DNA of 64,000 bases from Neobacillus bataviensis LMG 21833 (GTDB lineage: Bacteria > Bacillota > Bacilli > Bacillales > Cytobacillaceae): positions 1-64,000 of the forward strand of contig NZ_AJLS01000137.1 in NCBI RefSeq assembly GCF_000307875.1, written 5' to 3'. Position numbers and translations under genes: made by a program. The first letter of the stretch is position 1. The number at the start of each line of letters is the position of its first letter. The notes beneath the pieces were generated by a model. That model searched no databases and was not told the origin of the DNA. It was given only the letters and a program-made list of their open reading frames with translations. This document shows positions 48,502 through 57,735 of this stretch, in pieces.

Positions 48502-49932
48502 ATGAAGGAAGTAAAAAAAATCACTGATCAATCACGAAAAAGGAATTTAAAATATGGAAGTCTCTCATTAGCCTTCCTGTTAGTCGTCATCGCTATTGTG
48601 ATCATTCTTAATTTATTTGTAGCCAAATTTGATCAGAAATTTGATTTTACCAATACGAAAGTGTTTACGTTATCCAAGGAAACGAAAACGATTGTAACAG
48701 ACTTAAAAGATGAAGTGACAATCATTGTTCTTGAAAAAGCCGGAAGTGAACGCAGTACGAACGCAAGAATTGTAGGGGAATATCAAGAGGCGTCATCAAA
48801 TATCACAGTCCAATTCATCGACCCGGAATTAAATCCGAATTTGCTGCAGGAGTATGGCGATGACAGCAACCTGACATTTGGCTCGATCATTGTGGAAAAC
48901 GGCGGCAAGGTGAAAACCTTAAGCCCCATTGATTTTGTTACATTATCAAAGGATCAAAGTAAGGTCAAGGAGATTGCCACTGAATCAAAAATAACCAGTG
49001 CGATCTTAAGCGTGACGGCAAAAGGAGAAAAGGTCATCTACACGACTGTCGGTCATGGGGAGGAGGCCTTGAATGAGGAGTTAAAACAAGCGCTTGAGAA
49101 TGAAAATTATATAATTGAAGAAATCAATTTATTAACAGACACTGCCCCTGCGGCGAAGGAAAGCGTGGTAGTGATTAACAGCTTGAAAAAAGACATTTCA
49201 GAAGAAGAAGCAGCGAAACTGAAAGAGTATATGTCATCTGGCGGGAAGCTATTGGTGATAGATGATTTATATGACGCCGATCGGAAAAACTATGAAAATA
49301 TCTTAAAGCTAAATGGTGTCCAGATTCAGCGCTCGATTGTATTTGAGAACGATATGACCCATCGTTTAAACTCTGACAAATACGTCATGATTCCAGAGTT
49401 TGGCAAGCATAGAATTGTTGATTCCCTTCAAGAATCCAATTATAAAGCAATCGTTGCCTACGGTCAGCCAATTGAAATTTTACATGTGAAGAAAGACAAT
49501 TTACTCATTTCACCATTGTTGAGTTCATCGAAGGATTCGTACAGCAAGTTACCGGATGATATCAAAGTAAAGCGAGATATTAATCAGGAAGCAGACGATC
49601 CAATAGGGCCCTTTCATCTTGGCGTGGTCATCAGTAAAAAGGAAAAAGGGGAAGAACAGCCAGCCATGGTACTGTATTCGAATTCCTTCTTTTTAAATGA
49701 AAATTTGATTAAAAGCAGTAATAAAGCCAATTTGGATATGTTTGTGAATAGTGTGAATTGGCTTCAGGATGCAAAGGAACAAATAGTGATCCGGCCAAAG
49801 GATATTTCAAGCAGTCCAATAGTAATGAATAATTACCAGCAAATTCTCATTTCGATTGCGGTCATTTTCTTTATTCCGCTGTTGATCGCCACGCCGGGGT
49901 TCCTTTACTGGTATCGAAGACAAAAGAAATAG
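48502..49932 (+). CDS. GldG-like ABC-type auxiliary protein
   Basis: A 476-residue protein with one N-terminal span (about 18-42), a long extracytoplasmic domain of the ABC_transp_aux/GldG type (TLSKETKTIVTDLKDEVTIIVLE, SAILSVTAKGEKVIYTTVGHGEEAL, SGGKLLVIDD) and one C-terminal span (about 448-470). GldG partners GldA/GldF in gliding bacteria; in Firmicutes its job is not known. AGGAAGGATG precedes the ATG, 15 bp after the permease. Confidence 0.85.
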   Translation: MKEVKKITDQSRKRNLKYGSLSLAFLLVVIAIVIILNLFVAKFDQKFDFTNTKVFTLSKETKTIVTDLKDEVTIIVLEKAGSERSTNARIVGEYQEASSNITVQFIDPELNPNLLQEYGDDSNLTFGSIIVENGGKVKTLSPIDFVTLSKDQSKVKEIATESKITSAILSVTAKGEKVIYTTVGHGEEALNEELKQALENENYIIEEINLLTDTAPAAKESVVVINSLKKDISEEEAAKLKEYMSSGGKLLVIDDLYDADRKNYENILKLNGVQIQRSIVFENDMTHRLNSDKYVMIPEFGKHRIVDSLQESNYKAIVAYGQPIEILHVKKDNLLISPLLSSSKDSYSKLPDDIKVKRDINQEADDPIGPFHLGVVISKKEKGEEQPAMVLYSNSFFLNENLIKSSNKANLDMFVNSVNWLQDAKEQIVIRPKDISSSPIVMNNYQQILISIAVIFFIPLLIATPGFLYWYRRQKK

Positions 49933-49950
49933 GGATAGGAGGTGTGGATG

Positions 49951-51297
49951 ATGAAAAAAAGGAAACTAGCAATCTTATTGTTACTTGTTGCCTGCATCGG
50001 CTTAACAACGGCCTTCATGACCATTTCAAAAAATAATGATATGGCAAAGCCGACAGAAGGAAAACAGCCTCCATTTATGGAACTAGTAAACTTGGAGAAT
50101 ATCGCAACATTTACGGTTCAGAATGCCAATGGTGTGTTTGATTTTCGTAAAAAAGATGGGCTGCTTTGGCTGGTCAACGATGAAAGTTCTCTAGATAACA
50201 AGGCAGAAGAGATTGCATCCATCCTTGCCAAAATGGAAGTAAAAAGAAAAGTAACAAAGCCGAATTTGGCGGCATTTGGATTGCAGGATGCGAAGACAGA
50301 GGTGAGAATCACAACAAAGGAAGGGAAAGAAATTGCCCTTTTCGTGGGGAATGAAACACCGACGAAGGAAGGGTACTACGTAAAGAAAGCGGAGGATGAC
50401 GCGGTGTATATCGTCTCCAGCGCGGTAGCGAAAATGGTTCACTTTAGCATGGATACCTCAAGCATGGAGCGGACAATCTTTCCGGTCAGCCTAGTGAATA
50501 TCAAAAAGATCGAGTATGTTTCAAAAAGCCAGCAATTTACGCTGCAGAGGTATACTGATAAACGCGATCAGAATTTTAGTGATTATTATCTCGATTACCC
50601 ATTTAAAACAAAGCCACAGGTAGATATTGCGCATCCTGATCTTCCTGCATTCTTAGACTTTGTAAATGCGGCTGTTCCCATCTCGGAAACATCTACTTCA
50701 GCTGATTTTGGCTTTCAGGATCCGAATTTAGATGTGTTGATTCAAACCATCGATGGACATGAAAAACGTGTGATCGTGGGAAATACGATTGCTGAGGATA
50801 GCAATCGCTATTATGTCAGATTCAATTCTTCTGAAAAGGTGTACGAGCTGCAAATTGAGCAGCCAGATAAAATTTTTCAATTTAACCCAGTGAAGCTGGC
50901 GATTCAAGCCCCTGTTTATGCGTTTATTACGAAGGTGAAAAAGCTGGAGCTGGAACGGGATGGCAAGAAGTACTCCATCAATATGGAAAATCCAGAAGCA
51001 TACTTGATCAATGGCAAAAAGGTAGAAACACAAGTCGTCAAGGATTTGTTTCTATCGCTGTTAGAGTTAAAGGCAGATACCGATATGGGGGAACAGGCAT
51101 CGGGCGCAGTCGGACAAAATCAACTAAGCGTTTCTGTCACGTATACAGATGGGGATGTGACTACCACGAACTATCAAGATTACGATGAACAATTCTATTC
51201 GATTACACAATCTGGCGATACCGATTTTGTGATAGCTAAAGACAAATTTAAGCGTGTGTTTGAATTATTGGGTAAGGTGGATCAGTCAATAAAGTAA
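49951..51297 (+). CDS. DUF4340 exported protein
   Basis: A 448-residue membrane-anchored protein with an N-terminal hydrophobic segment (residues 6-25), in which LLVAC could act as a lipobox (Cys15), though the hydrophobic stretch before it is short. Repeated DUF4340 segments follow: FTVQNANGVFDFRKKDGLLWLVND, VRITTKEGKEIALFVGNETP, and KKLELERDGKKYSINMENPEAYLINGKKV. DUF4340 genes regularly follow gldG. AGGAGGTG lies 6 bases before the ATG at 49951. It is the last gene of the ABC-2 module and is followed by a 21-bp repeat array. Confidence 0.82.
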   Translation: MKKRKLAILLLLVACIGLTTAFMTISKNNDMAKPTEGKQPPFMELVNLENIATFTVQNANGVFDFRKKDGLLWLVNDESSLDNKAEEIASILAKMEVKRKVTKPNLAAFGLQDAKTEVRITTKEGKEIALFVGNETPTKEGYYVKKAEDDAVYIVSSAVAKMVHFSMDTSSMERTIFPVSLVNIKKIEYVSKSQQFTLQRYTDKRDQNFSDYYLDYPFKTKPQVDIAHPDLPAFLDFVNAAVPISETSTSADFGFQDPNLDVLIQTIDGHEKRVIVGNTIAEDSNRYYVRFNSSEKVYELQIEQPDKIFQFNPVKLAIQAPVYAFITKVKKLELERDGKKYSINMENPEAYLINGKKVETQVVKDLFLSLLELKADTDMGEQASGAVGQNQLSVSVTYTDGDVTTTNYQDYDEQFYSITQSGDTDFVIAKDKFKRVFELLGKVDQSIK

Positions 51298-51470
51298 CTG
51301 TCGTATAAGGGCGCAAAACTGTCGTATAGGGCGATGTTACTGTCGGATAAGGATAAATTACTGTCGGATAAGATTGATTTACTGTCGCGGAGCCGAGTTA
51401 CTGTCGGATAAGATTGATTTACTGTCGCGGAGCCGAGCTACTGTCACAAAGCCGCCAGTTACTGGCGATT
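51296..51470. repeat. nine-unit array, TTACTGTCGGATAAG type, 19-21-bp period
   Basis: ACTGTC (last copy ACTGGC) starts at 51298, 51318, 51339, 51360, 51381, 51400, 51421, 51440 and 51461; the steps are 20, 21, 21, 21, 19, 21, 19 and 21 bp. A 40-bp double unit (51360-51399) is repeated almost exactly at 51400-51439, a recent duplication. The final unit contains the hairpin CGCCAG-TTA-CTGGCG (51453-51467) followed by ATTTTA and could terminate transcription. The array starts inside the stop codon of the DUF4340 gene and ends 24 bp before the ribosome binding site of the next gene. Confidence 0.9.
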
Positions 51471-51502
51471 TTATTAAAGAATATATTTGGAGGTAAGTAG
51501 TT

Positions 51503-52561
51503 ATGGAGAAATTAAAAGTTGGTGTTATTGGTGCAGGCTCTTTATCAGAAGCACATCTAGATGCCTATAAAAACAATCCTACTGTAGAATTAGTCGCTGT
51601 TTGTGATTTGGTTGAAGAACGTGCTGCCGAAAAGGCCAAAAAGTATGCGATTGCAAACATCTATACGGATTATCAAGAAATGCTTAAGGATCCGGAGCTG
51701 GATGCCGTCAGTGTGGTTACTTGGAATAATACCCACAAGGACATTGCGGTCGCTGCATTGGATGCCGGAAAGCATGTGTTATGTGAGAAGCCGCTGTGCA
51801 TGAGTTATGAGGAAGCCCTGGAGATCAAAGCAGCCACTGAACGGACAGATAAACAATTCATGATTGGCTATGTCCGCCGCCATGCTTCAAGTATCGCAAT
51901 TTTAAAAGAGTTTATCGACAATGGTTCATTAGGGGAAATTTATTATGCAAAAGCATCCAACCTAAGAAGGCTCGGGAATCCTGGCGGCTGGTTCTCCGAT
52001 AAATCCCGTTCCGGCGGCGGCCCGTTAATTGACATTGGCGTTCATGTACTCGATCTACTATGGTACTTAATGGGGCGACCAAAAGTAAAGACAGTCAGTG
52101 CCAATACGTATAACAAGCTTGGGAATCGCAGCAATATCAAAACTCTATCATTCTATCAAGCGGCCGACTACTCTCCGGAAAATAATGTTGAAGATTTAGC
52201 TAATGCCATCATTCGCTTTGATAATGGTGCGTCCTTAATGGTTGATGTTAGCTTCACTCTCCATGCCAAGCAGGATCAGTCTAGCGCGATTATTTTTGGC
52301 GATAAAGGCGGAGCGGAAATTGACCCGCAACTAGTCATGGTGCGTGAGGAAAATGACATTATTCTCAATTGCACACCGCAAATTGATCATCCATCATTTA
52401 ATTTCGCGGATGGATTCCAAAATGAAATTAATCATTTTGTCAACAGCTGTTTAACAGGGGAAGAGCCAATCGGCGGCATTGAAGATGGCCTGGAAATGAT
52501 GAAAATTCTCACCGCCATTTACGAATCTGCTGAGAAAAAACGAGAAATTGCATTTGATTGA
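51503..52561 (+). CDS. Gfo/Idh/MocA-family NAD(P)-dependent dehydrogenase
   Basis: A 352-residue cytosolic oxidoreductase. The Rossmann part has GVIGAGSLSEAH (residues 7-18) and the active-site Lys96-Pro97 in LCEKPLCM; the catalytic Asp and His lie in GGPLIDIGVHVLDLLWYLMG. Such enzymes oxidise inositols or sugars. The GH109 alpha-N-acetylgalactosaminidases share the fold but are longer and usually carry an export signal, so a dehydrogenase is preferred. GGAGGT precedes the ATG. Substrate unknown; by position it may process the sugar imported by the upstream systems. Confidence 0.88.
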   Translation: MEKLKVGVIGAGSLSEAHLDAYKNNPTVELVAVCDLVEERAAEKAKKYAIANIYTDYQEMLKDPELDAVSVVTWNNTHKDIAVAALDAGKHVLCEKPLCMSYEEALEIKAATERTDKQFMIGYVRRHASSIAILKEFIDNGSLGEIYYAKASNLRRLGNPGGWFSDKSRSGGGPLIDIGVHVLDLLWYLMGRPKVKTVSANTYNKLGNRSNIKTLSFYQAADYSPENNVEDLANAIIRFDNGASLMVDVSFTLHAKQDQSSAIIFGDKGGAEIDPQLVMVREENDIILNCTPQIDHPSFNFADGFQNEINHFVNSCLTGEEPIGGIEDGLEMMKILTAIYESAEKKREIAFD

Positions 52562-52575
52562 TGGGGGATATTTCA

Positions 52576-52953
52576 ATGGAAGAAACAACTATAAAGGTCA
52601 AAAGCCTAACACCGATTCTTCGTATTTTTGATGTGAGTATGGCAAAGGATTTTTATTTGAACGTCCTAGGGTTTTCTTTAGATTGGGAACATCGGTACGG
52701 GGAAAACTTCCCTCTTTATCTTCAGGTATCTCGGGGTGCATGTAAGTTACATCTTTCTGAACACTTTGGTGATTCTAGTCCCGGAATCGCTCTAAGAATC
52801 GAAGTTGAGGGTATCGAGTATTTTCACAAAACATTACTTTCTAAGGATTACAAGTATGCCAAACCAGGTCTTGAAGTGGCAGACTGGGGGGACACAGAGA
52901 TTCGTTTAAGGGACCCATTCGGCAATAAACTTGTATTCTACGAAAATCGATAA
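52576..52953 (+). CDS. glyoxalase/bleomycin-resistance fold (VOC) protein
   Basis: A 125-residue single VOC-superfamily domain pair: the opening LTPILRIFDVSMAKDFYLNVLGFSLDWEHRY and the closing TEIRLRDPFGNKLVFYE are diagnostic. It resembles the bleomycin-binding/glyoxalase-like branch; no substrate can be read. An ATG at 52561 overlaps the stop of the dehydrogenase gene, but the ATG at 52576 has GGGGGA seven bases upstream. It is co-transcribed with the dehydrogenase, by spacing. Confidence 0.8.
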   Translation: MEETTIKVKSLTPILRIFDVSMAKDFYLNVLGFSLDWEHRYGENFPLYLQVSRGACKLHLSEHFGDSSPGIALRIEVEGIEYFHKTLLSKDYKYAKPGLEVADWGDTEIRLRDPFGNKLVFYENR

Positions 52954-52959
52954 ATAAAT

Positions 52960-52987
52960 GAGGCTGCCCCAACGCGGGGACAGCCTC
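52960..52987. terminator. bidirectional terminator
   Basis: GAGGCTGCCCC and GGGGACAGCCTC form a strong GC-rich hairpin with one unpaired A, between the VOC gene (+) and the AraC-type sensor gene (-). Confidence 0.85.
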
Positions 52988-52990
52988 TTG

Positions 52991-55198
52991 CTATACTTGT
53001 GAATTTAGTTTCCGATATTCCCCCGGTGTAATCCCGACAGCGCTTTTGAACTTTCTCGTGAAATTTGGCACATCGATATAGCCCACTTCTGAAATAATTT
53101 CCTTCACAGGCAGTTTGGTTTGTGCCAATTGATTCTTCACTTCATTAAGCCGCAGCTCCCATACATATTGAGAAAACGTGATACTCGTTTCTTCCTTAAT
53201 AAAGCGGCTTAAATAAGAGGTGGAAAGATTAAATTCACCCGCTAGTTTCTCAAGGCTTAAATCATATTGATCAAAATGATCGGCAATATATTTAAAAATA
53301 TTGGATTGTAGTTCATTCTTTTGTGTTTCTTTGTTTCTATTGATGACCTGACAAATGTCGTCTGTAAATAGGGCCAGCTTCTCCTCCAATTGCTCCAAAG
53401 AATCAATCTCTGTTAAATAATAAAATTTTTCAAGATAATAGCTAAGATTCATATCTGTAATCGTCTTCATAATGGTGTTCATGATATCATATTTCATGTG
53501 CTTGGATAATAAAATCGATGAATGATTTTGTTTTAACCAGGTAAAGAGACAGGTAATCGATTCTTTCGCAATTTTGGCATTTCCCTGTTTATAGCTGTGG
53601 GATAATTTCAGCAGATGCTCGTTTGGCAGCCAAAGTGACTCATGGGATTCCTTTATTTCAATGAAAGAGGTGATCCCGCATTTTTTATTCCCCTTCCCCC
53701 TCTCATGTGCTGCAGACGCCTCAATAAACGAACGATTGATTTGTTCCTTCCCCTTATAGGTTTCCCCAACCCCAATAATCGCTGTCGCCTCATGTTCTAG
53801 CAGCCACTTTTCAAATCGCTCTAAAAATTGCTGCTTCGCCACGAGTTGGTCGGTCTCGCAATTTGCAATGTAAGCCATTACATTATCATTTATTAATTCG
53901 ACTTCGTATACATTAATGTCGCTCAGAATCTGGCTTAATCCACTCAAATCGCTTAATTGTGATGTTGGACATGATGCAACCATGACGAAAGAGTAAGGGT
54001 TTTCAAAATGTAATTGAAAGGATTCGAATAAATCTCTGGCATGTTCGGCCGCCTTCATTTGCCCCTGGAGGAGCATCATCAGGCATTGGTCGCGCAGCAA
54101 TGGTTCCTGTTTCGCAAAGCGTTCATGCAAATTTTCATGATTCGTGTACATATTCTCAATCGACTTTTGTAAACTATCGAATTCATTTTTACTCGTCAGT
54201 TGATAAGCTGTATCCTTTCCTTTTACAAATTCAATCAGATTCTTAATCGGATGATATTGTCTAAGTGAAATATAGATTGAAATAATCGAAGTGACAAACA
54301 CGATAAAGGCAATCACTAAGAAAATAAATGTTTTAAACTTTGAAACCTTGCTAAAAAACTGTTTAGTCGGGATAACGGTAGCAAAGGACCAGCTGCTTGT
54401 CTCAGATTTGACCGTGGATATGGAATAATTCACATTATTGATCTTGATCTCACTGATCCCGGATTTGTTGTTTGTGATTTTAAGAATATCAGCTGATTTT
54501 AAGCTGGAATCCTTGTTATTCGAATACGTCACAATGACCTCATGATTTTGATTAAGAATAAACACATTTCCTTCGAAGCTGCCAAGCGTGTTACGAATCA
54601 TCTCTTGAAAAAAGGTTTCATCCAATTCAAATACCAAGCTTCCATATGGGTTTCCTGAACCAGAGGAAAGCGGATACAAAAATACTGGATGATGGGAAAA
54701 TAACTTAACGTTTGTAGAGACATGGGGAGAATCAATTTTCATGATCTCATTGGTTAACAATTCCTGACTAAGGCTTATGTTTGGAACACCCGTCTGGTTT
54801 CTTAGGAAAATATCACTGGACATTAGTCCCTTTGAAGAGTAAATCATATTTTGATTCTGAAAGAAAAGATTGATATCCGTGATAATCGAACTATTTTCTT
54901 TATACTTCTCAAGCTGTTTAATCGCTTCTGATTGAAATTCGCTTTTTTTAATCATATAAGATGATAATTTAGGATTAAATGAAATGAGCTGTGCGGTTTT
55001 TGCTAGTTCTTTTAAACGGCTGTCTGTTATGGTTTTAATATTATTTAAATTATTGATGTTTGACAGCTCAATCTCTCCCCTTAAGCTGGAGACAGAATTT
55101 TGATAGAAAATGAATGCCATGGTTGAAAAGGGAACAAGGAAAATTAACATATAAGAAAGGACATATTTAAGCTGTAATTTTGACGGAACTTTAAACAT
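52991..55198 (-). CDS. membrane-bound AraC-type sensor/regulator (YesS-like)
   Basis: A 735-residue one-component regulator: membrane span 1 (about 12-32), an extracytoplasmic sensor domain of about 255 residues, span 2 (289-311), a cytosolic middle region of about 320 residues, and a C-terminal AraC domain (about 635-735) with LEKLAGEFNLSTSYLSRFIKEE and VPNFTRKFKSAVGITPGEYRKL. It joins detection and DNA binding in one chain, so no kinase is needed. It is divergent from the orphan binding protein at 55348, the likely target or co-sensor. The start ATG is followed by a 149-bp AT-rich intergenic region. Confidence 0.88.
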   Translation of the reverse strand: MFKVPSKLQLKYVLSYMLIFLVPFSTMAFIFYQNSVSSLRGEIELSNINNLNNIKTITDSRLKELAKTAQLISFNPKLSSYMIKKSEFQSEAIKQLEKYKENSSIITDINLFFQNQNMIYSSKGLMSSDIFLRNQTGVPNISLSQELLTNEIMKIDSPHVSTNVKLFSHHPVFLYPLSSGSGNPYGSLVFELDETFFQEMIRNTLGSFEGNVFILNQNHEVIVTYSNNKDSSLKSADILKITNNKSGISEIKINNVNYSISTVKSETSSWSFATVIPTKQFFSKVSKFKTFIFLVIAFIVFVTSIISIYISLRQYHPIKNLIEFVKGKDTAYQLTSKNEFDSLQKSIENMYTNHENLHERFAKQEPLLRDQCLMMLLQGQMKAAEHARDLFESFQLHFENPYSFVMVASCPTSQLSDLSGLSQILSDINVYEVELINDNVMAYIANCETDQLVAKQQFLERFEKWLLEHEATAIIGVGETYKGKEQINRSFIEASAAHERGKGNKKCGITSFIEIKESHESLWLPNEHLLKLSHSYKQGNAKIAKESITCLFTWLKQNHSSILLSKHMKYDIMNTIMKTITDMNLSYYLEKFYYLTEIDSLEQLEEKLALFTDDICQVINRNKETQKNELQSNIFKYIADHFDQYDLSLEKLAGEFNLSTSYLSRFIKEETSITFSQYVWELRLNEVKNQLAQTKLPVKEIISEVGYIDVPNFTRKFKSAVGITPGEYRKLNSQV

Positions 55199-55347
55199 TG
55201 CGTAACCAATTCCCTCCTAACAAGTAAAAAAATTTACATTAATAAAAACATCATACTATATTTATGGTAAAATTTTAACTAAAGAGTCAGAATATTTTTA
55301 GTAAAATTCTTTTATAAGCAGATCGGCATAATAGGGGGAAGAGTGGC

Positions 55348-56943
55348 GTGAAAGAGAAAAATATAAAACTAGTATTGATAGCGCTTATATTATCAGTAAG
55401 TGGATTAGCCGCCTGTTCTCAAACAAGCACAATGAGTCCAAAAACGGAGCAAAGCCAAACCGGTTCCAAACAAAAGGAAAAAATAAATCAAACGGGATTC
55501 CCCATTGTTAACAAGAAAATAACTCTTTCGATGTTTGCTCCAAATGTTGGGGTATCCAAATGGGAGGATATGAAGTTCTTTATCGAAATGGAAAAAAAGA
55601 CGAATATTCATTTTACTTTTTCTACTCCACCGCTTGAAAGCTTCGAGACGCGGAAAAAACTTCTGTTTGCCAGTAAAGAACTGCCTGATATTCTTTATGG
55701 ATCCTCACTAAGCAACAGTGAAATTACTGCATACAGCAAACAAGGATTCCTTATTCCACTTGAAGAGTTAATTGAACAATACGCGCCAAATATTCAAGAA
55801 ATGTTTGAAGAATACCCGGATGTCAAAAAATCAATTACCGCTGCAGATGATCATATTTATACATTGCCGTCCGTTGATCGCTCGCTGCCATGGGGGCAAA
55901 GTCCGCTTTGGTACAACGGTTCTTTTCTAAACGCCTTACATGAAACCGACCTTCCTGGGACTACCGAGGAATTGTACGCGCTTTTAAAAAGATTCAAATA
56001 TGAAGATCCTAATGGGAACGGCAAACAAGATGAGATTCCAATCACGGCGATGAGAATGACCGATATCCATCAATGGTTCATGGGTTTCTTTGGAATCGTT
56101 TCCATCAAACATGGGGTGTATAACGGTACAGTGAAGTATGGCGCAATCCAGCCAGAGTATAAAGCCTATTTAGAATATATGCATCAATTATGGGAGGAGG
56201 AGCTGCTTGACCATGAAACCTTTTCCCAGTCAAATGAACAGAAAATTGCTAAAGGGAATGATAATCGGATAGGTCTATATGCGGGCTGGGGCCCGGGGGC
56301 CTTTTTAGGGAAAGGGGATAATGATGAAAATCCAATGGTGAAGCCTGTCACAGGTCCAACTACAGTGAAGCCCGTCATTCCGATTAGTACGGGTCAAAGT
56401 GTCGGCCAGTTTGCGATCACCCATGTCAACCCAAATCCGGAAGCCACGATCCGCTGGATTGATTATTCCTACTCAAGCGAGGGTTCAGCCTTCTTGCATT
56501 CATTAGATGTGGGCGATGTATGGGAATGGGCTGATAAGGATAAAACAACGCGGAAATATATAACGGGTCTGCCGACGAATCATCGTGGAACATTAACACC
56601 GAACTATGGCATTGCGGTGCCACAGTGGACGAGGATTGATTTTGCTAAATCATTTAAAAATAAATTTGCCGAGTTCAATTATCGCGAAACCGATAATAAA
56701 ATTATCGCAAACGGACAAGTCCCATTCCCAGATGTTTTCTTGAAACCCGAAGAACTCGACCAAGTAATGGAAATTTCAACCGTGTTAAATGACTATGTTG
56801 CACAAATGGAAGAGAAGTTTATTACCGGCGAAGAACCATTGTCAAAATGGGGCCAATATATCCAGACTCAAAAGGAAATTGGGGTCGACCGATTGGTTGA
56901 AGTCTATCAAGCAGCCTATGACCGGTTTGCGGAAACGAAATAA
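55348..56943 (+). CDS. orphan sugar-binding lipoprotein
   Basis: A 531-residue solute-binding lipoprotein: signal peptide with lipobox GLAAC (Cys23), a Gln/Ser/Lys-rich tether, an SBP_bac_1 fold with ITLSMFAPNVGVSKWEDM, ELPDILYGSSLSNSEI and an EF-hand-like calcium loop EDPNGNGKQDEIP. The start is GTG with GGGGGAAGAG upstream. No permease gene follows, so it must use a permease elsewhere or serve as a ligand-loaded signal for the divergent membrane regulator. About the same size and build as the LplA-type receptors but clearly different in sequence from those at 17139 and 22987. Confidence 0.88.
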   Translation: MKEKNIKLVLIALILSVSGLAACSQTSTMSPKTEQSQTGSKQKEKINQTGFPIVNKKITLSMFAPNVGVSKWEDMKFFIEMEKKTNIHFTFSTPPLESFETRKKLLFASKELPDILYGSSLSNSEITAYSKQGFLIPLEELIEQYAPNIQEMFEEYPDVKKSITAADDHIYTLPSVDRSLPWGQSPLWYNGSFLNALHETDLPGTTEELYALLKRFKYEDPNGNGKQDEIPITAMRMTDIHQWFMGFFGIVSIKHGVYNGTVKYGAIQPEYKAYLEYMHQLWEEELLDHETFSQSNEQKIAKGNDNRIGLYAGWGPGAFLGKGDNDENPMVKPVTGPTTVKPVIPISTGQSVGQFAITHVNPNPEATIRWIDYSYSSEGSAFLHSLDVGDVWEWADKDKTTRKYITGLPTNHRGTLTPNYGIAVPQWTRIDFAKSFKNKFAEFNYRETDNKIIANGQVPFPDVFLKPEELDQVMEISTVLNDYVAQMEEKFITGEEPLSKWGQYIQTQKEIGVDRLVEVYQAAYDRFAETK

Positions 56944-57045
56944 TGGTAGGAATTTAAAATAAGATAAATCGCAACTCTAAGTAATTCAATTAACTTGTAA
57001 AATACGTGTAACTGGCCAAATTCAGTGAAACAGGGGCTGTTAAAG

Positions 57046-57735
57046 ATGATTCAAATTCAACCATTACATATATTAAATGGCCAAGAAATGTACAACTATT
57101 TTAACAAAACGAATTTCCTCGAACAGGAAAGGATGATCCCGTTTAATGAAGCGATGTGTTATGGAAACACAACGGGGGAGCTATTTTCGCAGGAATTTGT
57201 TGAAGTACGTGCAATGGTTCATCACGTAACGCCGGAGCAATATGCTGACATCACGCTAAAACCATTGCACTCCCTCTTTAGTGGAAATTTTACCAGCATC
57301 GAATGTTGGTTTGATGCCGATATGTTTTGCCAAATCAATCTGCTTACGATTCTAGGATGGCTGGATCAACAACATTATCAGGATCCCATCACCCTTCATA
57401 TCGTTGGGGAGCAATTTAAACCTGTGGAATGTTTTAGGCTAAAGGTTGAGGGATATAATGCACTATATCAACAAGTAGTAATGGATAAAACAATGCCTAA
57501 AGTGATTCATCCAGCCCCTTTAAAAAAGGGAGTGGAATTATATTTGAATTATCGTAATAAAGATAGTGATCTGATGTTGGATATTCAAAGGCATCAAGCT
57601 GTTCCGGAAACAGAGCTTGTATCGGCGTTAATCGAAAAATTCCAAGATTATGGATTAGGAGATGTGCAATATATCGAACTGATTAGAGAACAACGAAAAA
57701 AAAGAATAACTGGGATATCGATACTAGAAGACTAA
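57046..57735 (+). CDS. conserved protein of unknown function
   Basis: A 229-residue soluble protein without signal peptide or membrane span. Segments such as PFNEAMCYGNTTGELFSQEFVEVRAMVHHV and ECWFDADMFCQINLLTILGWLDQQ look like a conserved family pattern; the FNEA...G and W-D-D-x-x-C-Q-x-N layout recalls DUF1835-type proteins, but I cannot name the family with certainty. The ATG at 57046 has CAGGGG 9 bases upstream. Its 3' end overlaps the convergent AraC gene by 12 bp, with no terminator between them. Confidence 0.65.
   Translation: MIQIQPLHILNGQEMYNYFNKTNFLEQERMIPFNEAMCYGNTTGELFSQEFVEVRAMVHHVTPEQYADITLKPLHSLFSGNFTSIECWFDADMFCQINLLTILGWLDQQHYQDPITLHIVGEQFKPVECFRLKVEGYNALYQQVVMDKTMPKVIHPAPLKKGVELYLNYRNKDSDLMLDIQRHQAVPETELVSALIEKFQDYGLGDVQYIELIREQRKKRITGISILED

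Noticed and set aside
51503-52561. GH109 alpha-N-acetylgalactosaminidase
   Set aside because: Same fold, but too short, without an export signal, and with the usual EKP dehydrogenase motif.
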